From positions 28,125,023-28,189,022 of the forward strand of contig CM060200.1 in NCBI GenBank assembly GCA_030562195.1: a DNA stretch of 64,000 nt, in the 5' to 3' direction. This stretch comes from Nipponacmea schrenckii (taxonomy: Eukaryota; Mollusca; Gastropoda; Lottiidae). Position numbers and translations under genes: made by a program. Below are positions 1 through 15,706 of this stretch, piece after piece (positions within the stretch are counted from its first letter, which is position 1; every line of letters starts with the position of its first letter). The notes beneath the pieces are model-generated. The model saw only the letters and a program-made list of their open reading frames with translations. It was not told the DNA's origin and did not search any database.

Positions 1-688
1 GCAATGTCTGGGGGCATTTATATCCAGGTTGGACATAATACACTAGATAGAACTGTTTAAGATAATGACAAATCTTGGTAATTGAAATCGTGAATTATTT
101 TTCATTTAAGCCTGCATTTATTTTGTGTCTATTAAGCTAGGTATGCCTATTATATATATATAGACTAGGCCTATAGACAATATTATTAGGCCCAATATTG
201 GTTCATAAGAAAATATTGTTCTTACTTGCTCAAATATTTTCAGACTAATCATACTAATTTCATCAATTACTAAGACATCGGTGTCTTTAATTCTTGATGA
301 GGTGGTACAGCCTTCTTCTTTCTGTAGTATATTCAACAGTTCGTGTTGGTTGTACCTGCCATCACGTAAACCTGCCCAGTGATGAACAGTGGTACCGTTC
401 TGAAATTGCTTCGCAGCAATTCCAGTGCTGGCGGTAATTGCGATACGTTTTCCACAATTTTCTGACAATTTTTTAACACATTCTATAATAAAAAAGCTCT
501 TTCCAGTTCCAGCCTGACCTATTATAACCAAATTGTGTCCCTTTTCGGCGTATTCCAGGGCCCGACACTGCTCAGATGTCAAGAACATCGCTCAGATAAA
601 ATCACAACAAAGGGTTTGTTTTGAAGAAACCTCGCAAATAAGTCTGACCAATCAATCCAACCTGGATATAAATGCCCCCAGACATTGC
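1..688. repeat. 33-bp inverted repeat pair bounding an inverted segment
   Basis: Positions 1-33 and 656-688 are exact reverse complements (left arm starts GCAATGTCTGGGGGCATTTA). The left arm begins at the window edge, so the repeat may be longer. The segment between the arms holds one minus-strand helicase exon, while the rest of that gene is on the plus strand beyond 688. Inversion by recombination between the arms explains this simply. An assembly error or an alternative haplotype could look the same. Confidence 0.8.
226..588 (-). CDS. PIF1-family DNA helicase, N-terminal exon (inverted)
   Basis: This exon encodes the start of a superfamily 1B, PIF1-type 5'-3' DNA helicase. It opens with an ATG at 588 and carries Walker A (GQAGTGKS, about residues 24-31), a TASTGIAA segment and the Walker B motif VIDEISM near its end. 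It stops in phase 0 at a consensus donor (CAA|GTAAGAAC, 226/225), giving 121 codons. Reading on past the donor gives only low-complexity sequence. The matching next exon is not downstream on this strand. It is on the plus strand at 891, also in phase 0, and begins with exactly the residues expected to follow in PIF1 proteins. The exon therefore appears inverted. In its present orientation it cannot be spliced to the rest of the gene. Confidence 0.75.
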
Positions 689-890
689 TTTCGCTTACAT
701 GTACTCTATTTTGTTCAAGGCAGGTGGCCTATTATAAAATATAGTATATCTAGCTTATGAAGTTCTGTCCCACACAGGCCTAGCTAATATGAAACTTCTG
801 CACTGATCATAAATTTTTGGTTCTGTCAAATTGATTCAATTTAGTATTGTGCTATTTAATTTAATTATTGTTTCAATCGTATCTTTGCAG

Positions 891-3800
891 CTTGAGTTTG
901 TATGCAGGAAGATAAGAGAACCAAGTATGATCTTTGGAAACCTCCAACTTATTTTAGTGGGAGACTTTTTTCAACTACCTCCCGTTCCAGACAACTTAAA
1001 TTACGACCCAGGAATATATGCGTTCAACTCAGAAATCTGGTCAAAATGCATGACACATAAAATTGAATTCACTCAAGTTCTTCGTCAAGGTGACCATGCC
1101 TTAATACATGCTATTAATGAGCTAGAAAGAGGACAGCCTTCCTCCGCAACAAACGATTTGATGTCTTCCCTTTCTAGACGGTTACAAGATGGAGGCACCC
1201 CAGTTTATCTATATGGTACCAATTTCGAAGTGGATTGTTTTAATGCATCTGAGTTAACAAAGTTCCCAGGACATCAAATGGTGTATATGTCTGAAGATAT
1301 GGGAAATAATCGACAGCTCAAAAGAATAATTGCAAAAAAAAATTCTTATGCTCAAAGTAAACTGCCCGGTCATTCTCCTTAGAAACATTTCAAAAACTCT
1401 TGTGAATGGAATTATGGGAAAAGTTGTTTTATTAGACGCTAATGGGCCTACCGTACAGTTTGATGACATAGTTATTAGATTACCCAAAATGTCATTTACA
1501 GTTTATAGTTCTTCTGAACAAAATGTGGTAGCAGAAAGACATCAGTATCCGATTTCTTTAGCGTTTGCTATGACAGTACATAAGTCACAAAGTTTGACAA
1601 TACCAACGTTGGTTATTGACTGCAAAAATATTCACCTTGCAGGTCAACTCGGTGTTGCTGTTGGACGTGCTGTCAGTGTTCATGGACTCCGCATACTCAA
1701 TTACCACCCCTCTTGTTGCAGAAAACACAAACCTGAGGTGTTGGAATACTCTGATAAAGCTTCGCAACTACTTTCCAAAGATCTATCGTGTTGTAAAAAG
1801 GTATATTACAAATACTGCAGCATTAATGATTAAATATATCACAGATAAGATCATAATATATTGATAATTTCCCTGAAATGGATAACTGTTATCATAGACA
1901 GTTGTTGGGAGCTTGGTATTTTCATATTACACATAGTATATATAGGCAGAGATATTTAAAAAACACATTTTTATCACCCAAATTGCCTCTCTGGATATAT
2001 TATATTTTTTATATATTTGTAGATAGCGGATGATACAATTACTGATGTTTCTGGAGAAATGATCTTACATGTAGAATATAGTGATGAGTCCGAATTTGAA
2101 GAAGATGATTTAACATTAATAGACAGCTTGGAAGTGGAAAGTTTACAAGAGGTAAATTTAGATTTCATGATATTTTGTTTTAAAGTCTGCCAAATTTGTT
2201 TGCCATTTTGAATGTAACTATAGGTATGGCCTTCTGTGATGTTGAAAAAAATATTATTCTTTTTGAAACCAAGAAACGTGGGGACTCAGTAGTGATAGGT
2301 AACCTTAATATCCAGGTTTCAATACCTGTCAGTAATTCAGGTCAGAGGGACTGACATGATAAAAAGTGTCTTGTCGTTTGGATGGAACAATAAACTGAGG
2401 CTCTGTGTACTAAAGTATATGCATGCTTAAGATATCCCTGCAGTTGGAAATCGAAAAATGAGTTGGCCAATGTCACAAAATTGCCCTCATTGTGCACTGT
2501 ATTAGCCCAAACAAGTGAAAATGTTGAACAAAAAATGTCATAAAACTTTATTTTTTTCAGAAACCTGAGACAGTAGAAGAGCAATATACAGAATCTGATA
2601 CAATTGAAATATTACAAAGCATTCATGTCAGCAATCCTATTAGCCCCTCTCAACTGGTATTAAATTCCTGCATTGAAAATCTTCTGAAACATCCATGGAA
2701 AGTTCAAATGTTTTTAAACATAATTTACCAAAAAGTTAAAGAATTTCAAGCTTCACCAATTCCAGTTATTACGACAAAACAATGGACAGAATTTTATAAA
2801 TCATTCCATGGTTATCTCTCCTCAAGAGAATACAGCAATTTGTGCGAAAATTTATTCAAACCAAATCCTGTAAACATGTTATTGGCAGGAAGTTTACAGG
2901 CACGAATCAGGAAAGATTTTGTGACTGGAACAAACAAGAAACTGGAGTCTGAATCGACAGTACAAGCACCCGTGTCTATAGCAAAGTCTGGTTATGGTAA
3001 AATTCGGTATGTGGGTGGACGATCAATTGCATGGGTTTTAAACATCATTATGCAAACTTAGTGCGAAATGACATTCAATCATCAGGAGTTGTTATGGACC
3101 CTAGTTTGCAAATTATGGTGAATTTACTACAATCCCTTACAATTTCTCAAGGAGAGACAATAGAAAATACAAAGTATCCTGAAAGTGTTCTTGACACATT
3201 AAGAAAACAATATTTTTCATGTGGTTTAACAAACATATCAGATAATACATTTGAATTTTTCTTGGAAGTAGAGAAAAAACGTTTACCATTTTGTAAAAAG
3301 TCTGTGTTAGCGGAACACGGAGAAAAAATTCTAACCCATATTCATAAAGAGGTTCTTCTTGACAAATACTTATACAACAGATGGGTAATGCTATTTTCGA
3401 AAGTTAATACCGGTACAGTATGTTTTAGAGATGATGACAATGATTGTGATTCTGTAAATTTACTTCTAGAAGACATTGTAGATACAAGTGGGGCTATTGT
3501 AAATTTATTTGAAAAGGTTGTGATATCTTATCTGAATGTGACAGATGCAGAATATCGACGAAAAATGTTGGAAGAACTTGGGAAAACAAAAACAATGGAA
3601 CATCGTAAACTGGTTTTGTCAAAGAGTGGAAAATCAGTAAATAAGCTTGTACAAATTTCCATTGAGGATATTAAAACGGATAAATCAATTGGAAAAGAAG
3701 CTTCTCACTTACAATTAAAGGGCAGTTTGCTTACAGACTCAACAAAATTGTCTATATTAACTAAACCAGATATTATGCGACTGGGAAAATGCTATGGTTT

Positions 3801-4274
3801 AAATTTGAATAAATCAAGTAAAAAGGAACTTTTAGCAAAATATCTGGCAACAGCTGTATTGAACAGTGATAAGATGACTTATCCAGATGCTCTTAATGAA
3901 GGCAATGTAATAACCAGTTCACAGTTGGATACAGAATTCCAAGCCAATCCGGTTGCTGGTCCCAGTAATGTACATGGAACTATTGACAGCACAAAAAAAA
4001 AAAAATAAACACACAGAAAAGAGTATGGGTACGGGTAAAGGTAAAGGTAAAGGAAAGAAGAGAAGGAAAAGAAATGTGGAAGAATATATAGATGAAACGA
4101 TTTGTATTTTGTGTAAAGAAATGTGGTGTTATGCTAATGAAGAACCATGGATTGGATGCAGTGTTTGTGATGGTTGGTGGCATAAATCATGTGCAGGAAT
4201 AACAGAAGATGAGTGGGCTGTAGTTTCTCAAGAAGATACAGTATGGCGGTGTCCAAAATGCAATAGAACTACAG
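891..4274 (+). CDS. PIF1-like helicase C-terminal half with SAP-like motif and PHD finger
   Basis: Three exons can be read: 891-1800, 2023-2151 and 2561-4274, all with AG/GT borders and phase 0 at both internal junctions. The first holds helicase motifs III (VGDFFQLPPV), an LRQ segment, motif V/VI (AMTVHKSQS) and the GRAVS..GL end. The second is short and acidic. The third has about 370 residues of unrecognised sequence, a SAP-like helix pair near 3740-3860, a lysine/glycine-rich stretch, and a C4HC3 PHD finger at about 4102-4260 (CILC, CSVC, HKSC, CPKC). One-base frame breaks occur at about 1332-1341 (A9), 3033-3045 and 3992-4006 (A12), all at homopolymers, so they may be assembly indels. 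A donor at 4275 suggests a further exon; without splicing the frame ends at 4393. The fusion suggests a chromatin-targeted helicase, possibly transposon-borne. Confidence 0.65.
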
Positions 4275-4440
4275 GTATCTACAAACTTATCATATTTCAA
4301 TTTGGCAGTATGAAACCTCTTAACTTACTGAGGTATGGCAAACTAATCTTAGGAAAAATTTGCAAAAACCCTTTCAAATTGTTAATAACTTAAAATACCG
4401 GTAACAGTTTAATATTAAACAAATAATTATCAAGTTTAAC

Positions 4441-6679
4441 TTATAATCTTAACTCTTTGCACAAAGATTTATATGGAAGAGCACCACTACAGACTGTCCT
4501 TTTTCTCCGAGCAGCATTTGCTTTTTTTGAAATTACTCCTTGGCAGAGAGTGATGCTGTTTGTTGCATAACTATACTGGAAATAATTGGGATTAGTTCCA
4601 GCACCATGATGCAGACCTCTTTGTTGACTAAAATTATTTTCTATCGCATCACTGTTGACAAATAAAGGTGTGACATGGTGTTTTATTTTGAGTGTCACAT
4701 TAGTTGCTAATTGTCTAAAACCAAGAATTAGAAATCTGAGATCTTCTCTTGTTTCTTGAGACATTAGTTCTTTTGGGGTTTTTGTATCTGTTTCCCAATT
4801 AATGAACCATTCATATATAGCTTGCAGCTTCTCCAACCGATAGTCATTTGTATCATATATAGGCCTGCGGTCTTGAAATATTTGAATAAGATTACTAGTC
4901 TGTTGTAGGAAATCAATTACCCCATCACATTGCAAGTCTCCATTGGGTATCCTCGCCTTATATTGAGAAAATAAATGGAGCATATCATGATTTAGTACCT
5001 CTTCAGCAAGATGATTTCGCATTTTGTCGGCTTGATTTGGATATAAGTGATCATGTGTCAATTTATGGTGTATAGATAGTCCATGATGTTTATCCCATTC
5101 ATATGCAGCCCTGAATGTTCTCCATGTTATATATCTTCCTTGATGTGTAAGTAATCTTGTGTGATATTTTTCAGAACCACTTTTCAGAATGTTGTTACGT
5201 ATCTTCTTGAATAAATGGGAAGGGTCAGGAAGAAAAATTATTGGCAGTGAATTAAATGGATTAAATGCTGACATATTGTTTTCTTCAGGTGATAGCTGAA
5301 AGTGAGATTTAATGAATACTCGGTTATTTGAGGCACCATCAAGACAAGAGTAAATTGTGTGAAATCCCCAGTTCTCCAAGGCCTTTACAACATCCCAGAA
5401 TGTACAATAAATTTGAGGACCATTTAGCTGTACAGTTGGATAGTGTGCTACAAGAAAACGAAAACCAGTTAACCCTTGAAACGTATATTGCATTACATGA
5501 TTGGCTGCAGTATCTTTCCCTTTTGAAGACAACACACCTGCCTCAGGACCCACATCTACAAATCCTACTAGTGTGGATTCTTTATTTGATTTTGACAGTT
5601 GGATGTCCTCCTGAATTGCCATCTCATCCAATATTACACCACCATAGAACCCCTCAGGTGGTATTTTGTCATGGAGGGCTTGCATGTACATCCACTGAAG
5701 CATCTGATCATTGATACCCGCTTTCGGTTTAACTGAATTTTTTAAACCAGATAATGTACAAGTTGATGGCAAAATAATTTTGTTACTATGAAGTATTTGT
5801 TCATAAACACGGGGACTTCTGGTCCATATTGACATGGAAAGTTGTATAGTATCATCATCCCATCTTCTGGATCGGGGTTCAGCAACACTTGAATTAATTA
5901 TTTGTGATTTTAATAAATTTATTTGAGCCTCTTTTAGATATGGAGCTTTACATTCGATAAGTTTAATTAGTTGTAATGGTGTTAGAGAGTCAGATGTTTG
6001 GTCAGAATTTGTTTGTATATGAGCTTCATTATTTGTTGAATTCTGTACCTGTATTTTGTTGTGAGCATTTACACTAGATTTTTCAGAGTTGCACTTCTTA
6101 CATGCTAATGTTTTTTTGTATGATGTTATAGGAATAATTTTCTCACACTGTGTTGAATAAGCAACATTTTCCCCATTTTTATTCACTTGTATCAAAATAT
6201 TTTCTTTGTTTTGGTAGCGGATTGCATTTTGTGGAACACCCTCACATAATCGCAGGCTGTTAATCACAGCGTACAAGGAATCAAGGGATGGTTTATTAAA
6301 ATCGACTTTAGTTAATTTTAGTCTTTCATGAATTGTTTTATTACAAAGAGATATATGAAGCATGCCAGTTTTGAAGATTTTTATCTCTATCATTACCTTA
6401 TTGCCATTACAGACAAGGTTGGTTTGTTTGCCCAATAATATATGGTTGTGTTCATTTTCTAACACTATAAATTTATCAGGTAGATTATTTATTATTTCTT
6501 CAAATTTAATTAATCTGTCTGATCTCTTCTTTTGTTTTTTTTTTACTGTAGGAAAAGCATTAAGGACACACCTACCAACATAGGCAGGTGTAAGGGCCCC
6601 TAATTTCTTCAAAACATTTTCAAATACACTTTTAGCGGTTACAAAAGAAGCCTCATCTTGTATGTATAGTTCATGTAGG
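4441..6679 (-). CDS. P-element/THAP9-superfamily transposase
   Basis: A long uninterrupted minus-strand frame encodes a DD-E transposase of the P superfamily. Numbering from the in-frame Met at 6705, the candidate catalytic residues are D360 (ILDEMAI), D456 (CLDGASNN) and E689 (DAIENNFSQQRG). The family's DPSHLFKKIRNN segment is at about 494-505. An acceptor (TATATTTCAG) puts the true exon start at 6679, so one or more 5' exons are missing here, and no THAP zinc finger is visible. A CKKC pair at about residues 202-205 is the only zinc-like motif. The stop at 4441 is only about 47 bases from the in-frame stop of the convergent PHD gene. The frame has no internal stop, which suggests recent activity or domestication. 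No terminal inverted repeats were found. Confidence 0.8.
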
Positions 6680-7592
6680 CTGAAATATACAGAAGCAAGA
6701 AGCAATGTTTATATTAGGTTGAATAGAACATTGCAGAATATAAGCTTATCTAGCTTTGGAATATTCCAAATCAAAAATGCAAAAAAATATCATTCTTCTT
6801 GTATGGTCTATATTTTCTAGATCTATAGGCCTAGGCCTACTATAATAGATGTATTTTTGTTTTTAAAAAAACATAATCTGGTGCCTGTGTTAAATATATT
6901 CAGGGTTCAATTTAGAATTAATAATATGCTATTCTTTTGTGCATCAGGAAAATGTCTAAATAATTAGTTTTAAATACAATAGGCCTGACCTAGGCTCAAT
7001 AGGCCTGACCTAGGCTCAATAGGCCTGACCTAGGCTCAATAGGCTAGCTTAGGCCTAAATAAAATTTAGAGAGATATTGAAATTAATATTAATTCTTGTA
7101 GCCTATTTCTAATGTATATTTTTTAGACAGACACCTGAATTTGGTCCAAAAAATAATTAATCATTAACTCAGGTGCTTATTATTTTATTAGTAAACTTAA
7201 ATCTAAATGACATATTTTTTTTTTTTTTAATCAGGAATTAATTTTTTTTTTAGAAATATATTTATATTTTTAAATCTAAAACTGCCTAATAATTATTAGA
7301 TATCAAATAAGAACATTTACCATGCTAAAGTAGCCTCTTTGGACATTATTATTATTTTTTTTAATTCTGTGCTTGAATTTCCCGCATTATTGAATACAAT
7401 ATTTATGACCAATCAAACAAAAGCAATTTAAACAACTGCGGAGAATGACGTCATCTTTGTTTATCTTCCGTACCCCATACTTTTATTTGGAGTAAGAATT
7501 AATGTATTTCGATAAAATACGACATTTTATACTGTTGTTATCATGTAAAAGGGTTTTTTTTAGTTTAAGAAATATTTAACAATATTGTTTGA
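6680..7592. other. AT-rich non-coding stretch with a short tandem repeat and promoter-like motifs
   Basis: This stretch lies upstream of the transposase exon and contains no convincing exon. It has long A and T runs, the 20-bp tandem repeat at 6981-7040, and a 15-bp motif (AATCTGGTGCCTGTG) at 6875-6889 that recurs exactly at 7747-7761. A CCAAT box (7409-7413) and a perfect cAMP-response element TGACGTCA (7446-7453) precede a short candidate exon. Confidence 0.5.
6981..7040. repeat. Three perfect copies of a 20-bp tandem repeat
   Basis: AGGCCTGACCTAGGCTCAAT is repeated three times without a mismatch and is followed by a decayed partial copy. The unit is rich in the palindrome-forming words AGGCCT and CCTAGG, which are also scattered nearby. 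Confidence 0.95.
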
Positions 7593-7661
7593 ATGTCAAA
7601 GCATGTGAAAAACGGTATGAATTATGAAGATATAACGAGAAACATCGCCGAGGATCAGCAA
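7593..7661 (+). CDS. Candidate orphan first exon behind CCAAT and CRE motifs
   Basis: An ATG at 7593 opens a 23-codon frame (start MSKHVKNGMNYEDITRN) that ends in phase 0 at a possible donor (CAA|GTAATG), with an in-frame stop just after it. It is 140 bp downstream of TGACGTCA and 180 bp downstream of a CCAAT box, as expected for a promoter and first exon. No second exon is recognised before the convergent 3' end of the SPATA5L1-like gene, and a transposon fragment follows. It could be a relic first exon, a 5' exon spliced to something distant, or chance. I do not recognise the peptide. Confidence 0.25.
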
Positions 7662-7768
7662 GTAATGTAAGAACAAGATGGCGCCTTAGGTACCTTTCTA
7701 TTCTTAATATATATACGATTTTTTTTTTTTTTTTTTTTTTTATCAGAATCTGGTGCCTGTGATTTTAA

Positions 7769-8138
7769 CTGATAGTAATATATAAAGACTTCGAATGGTC
7801 GTATATTGTAACCTTGAAATTTGGTGACCTTGTGAGCTGCACAAATGTGATAGCTCTCGAAAAGATCTATCCATTGATATGTTATGTTTCCTTGTTCGAT
7901 GTATACTTTTCGTTTTACCACCATTTGAAAATTGCGAATTTCATCTTGAAAAGCTGTTTCTTGAATTTTTCGTTTGGGCGATCTACAGGACACGAGTTCC
8001 AGCGAGCCGATTATGCTTTGAAATAAAATGACTGTAAAATAACGTTACTGTTCTATCGATACTTTGTGGGGCAATTTTAAAGTGTATATCAAGGCTGCTA
8101 CGCACTGCGTCAGAACCTCGCGAAGCCTGGGGATCTAG
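7769..8138 (-). mobile_element. Truncated copy of Helentron-like module D
   Basis: Read on the minus strand, this starts with CTAGATCCCCAGGCTTCGCG and follows modules D and D' (59275 and 60872) for about 370 bp before the match stops. It is therefore a 3'-truncated dispersed copy in opposite orientation. A T20+ run at about 7719-7741 lies just beyond the break. The short minus-strand open frame inside it recurs in the other copies and is a property of the repeat, not a gene. Confidence 0.8.
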
Positions 8139-8837
8139 TTTATTTTTATATTGTCTCTTCAATAATAACTTTGAAACTAATTTTGTCAACAACTGGCCTT
8201 CCATTATCTACTGCTACTTTAAAATGTCTTTAAAACAATATCTGGATATATAAGGAGTATTTTGATGTCATACTTTGTGTTTGAAAAATGCTCAAATTCA
8301 ATTCTATTGTAGAAAATTAATATAACAATATTAGATAAATAAGAACAATATATACAACCGTATAATTCTGTGTATAGTTTAGGTTTTTACCCTAAAACAT
8401 GTAATACAGTTAAAAAATATTGAGTATTTTTTTTCCCCACGAAATTTCGCAAATCGATGTTGAGGATCAGCCATTTTGTCTACCTTCATTGACATTAGCG
8501 GTAAAATTGATTTGTGTAAAAGATCGAATAATGATTTAAATAATGGCTCAATATGATTATTACTTCTTCCTTTAATTTATGCTTAATAAAGATTCTTGTA
8601 TGAGTGTATGTGAATTGAAACGTTGCTTAAATTATAGAAAGGAGAAGTGTATCCATAATAGTGTTCTCATTTATTTAATGTTCCATCTACTTCTAAATGT
8701 CATTCAAAGATAAGAACAAGATTGTTTAAAGAGTAAAATGAACACTGTTATCAGTACTCATAATGAACACTTTATTTTCTCCCATTACAGACCATGGTGT
8801 ATATAGAATGTGTAATAAATAGAGAACTTTTACACAC
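8139..8837. other. No gene or recognisable element
   Basis: This is AT-rich sequence between the module D fragment and the stop codon of the SPATA5L1-like gene. It probably includes that gene's 3' UTR on the minus strand. No conserved coding segment, hairpin or repeat stands out. Confidence 0.4.
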
Positions 8838-14197
<5,360 letters not shown>

Positions 14198-14439
14198 TTA
14201 AGTTAAAACCTGAAAAATTTGATAAACTAATATCCTACACACACTTCTTTAATACATGGGAACATATGTATGTAGTGTGTATTTATCCGCATTTCTAAAT
14301 GGCATTCAAATTATTTAGATATATAATGACTTTAGATAAATGGGTCAACATAGATAATTCAAAAGAATATTCAATTAGAATTTCATATGGACATTAAGTT
14401 GAAATAGAAATGTCACAAAGAACTTTCAATTTTAAAATG

Positions 14440-15380
14440 AGGCTACTCTTCATAATGTGTTACACAAAACTTACACTTAGTTATGGCTTATACTGTCACA
14501 CAGAACTTACACATAGGTTAAAGGCCTGTGTCCACATTCGCGTTTTCAGGAGGGTTTTCACGCCATGTAATACCCGTCGGAAAACGCCTGAAATGACTCT
14601 GCGTAATACACTGCGTTGTACTATGTCCACATTAGAAAACTCAGAGGCGTAATTTGGGGCGTAATTGCTGCTAAATATGCTCATGTAACATTTTGAGTGC
14701 CATTTGAGTCACTTGCACCTATTGAATCACGCCAGGCGTGAAACGCTCATAACCCCCACGGAGGTTATGGGTGTTTTTCGCCGCGTTGGCAAAGTTTTTT
14801 TGATTACGCCTATGTGTACAAGTCACTATTGAAATACTCTTTGGGGTTTCTTGACGCGTATTACACGGCGTGAAAATGCTCCTGAAAACGCGAATGTGGA
14901 CACAGGCCTTTATAAGGTATCACACAGAACTTACACTTAGTTATATACTGTCACACAGAACTTACAGTTAGCTTTATAAGGTGTCACACAGAACTTACAT
15001 TTAGCTATATACTGTCACACAGAACTTACAGTTAGCTTTATGATGTGTCACACAGAACTTACATTTAGCTTTATAACATGTCACACAGAACTTACATTTA
15101 GCCTACTTAGTTTTATAATGGGTCACACAACTTACATTTAGCTTTATAACGTGTCACACAGAACTTACATTTAGCCTACTAAGTTTTATAATGTGTCACC
15201 CAAGACTGACACTTAGCCTACTTAGTTTTATCATGTGTCACACAGAACTTACACTTAGTTTTATAATGTGTCAAACAGAACTTACTCTTAGTTTTATAAT
15301 GTGTCAAATTTGTCACAGAGCTTCAAGGAACCAATGAGTAAACTCATTGGAAGGAACTTATTCTTTTATAACAATGTGTC
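14440..15380. repeat. ~33-bp satellite array, interrupted by a MITE
   Basis: Units built on GTGTCACACAGAACTTACA followed by TTTAGCTTTATAA or variants repeat more than 15 times. Several are longer because TAGCCTACTTAG is inserted. The array is split at 14521-14910 by an inverted-repeat element. Confidence 0.9.
14521..14910. mobile_element. 390-bp MITE with ~58-bp terminal inverted repeats and TA duplication
   Basis: The left end (AAGGCCTGTGTCCACATTCG...) and the reverse complement of the right end agree for 32 bp without mismatch and with few differences over about 58 bp. TA flanks both sides (14519-14520, 14911-14912), as for Tc1/mariner-type insertion. There is no coding capacity. It inserted into the satellite after that had formed. 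Confidence 0.85.
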
Positions 15381-15706
15381 TTACAGAACTTACAAAGTAA
15401 AATGAAACGAACATAACCTCAGTTGTGAAATTTACGGACTAGTTTTAGATTATTGAATATGATAGTAAATATTTGGATTGGTATCAGCTGTTTGCAAAAT
15501 TTCAAGGTGTAAAAGTTCTACTTGAATTATTTGGTAACAAAATCGCAAAACAGTTTACCATAATATCAAACATTTGGTCAAATTTTAACCTTTGTTCGGA
15601 ATAAGTAAAATGTCTAAAAACCAAATCAATCCCTACGATCATATCGCTGTCATTTCCGGTTTTCTCCATCGCGAAGGAAAAACTAATTGTAACTGGAAGT
15701 TGAAAA

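Larger units (their letters stand above)
14198..15706. other. Intergenic space between divergent SPATA5L1 and UQCRH genes
   Basis: The two start codons are 1.5 kb apart on opposite strands, so the promoters must lie here. About two thirds of it is a ~33-bp satellite interrupted by a MITE. The unique remainders next to each gene (about 14200-14400 and 15390-15706) are the likely promoters. No TATA box is obvious. Confidence 0.6.

Noticed and set aside
5328..5714. 128-codon plus-strand frame opposite the P-type transposase
   Set aside because: It is a shadow of the transposase frame, with no independent start context or domain.
6875..7761. The 15-bp repeat as terminal repeats of the P-type element
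   Set aside because: Both copies are in the same orientation, and both lie on the same side of the transposase.
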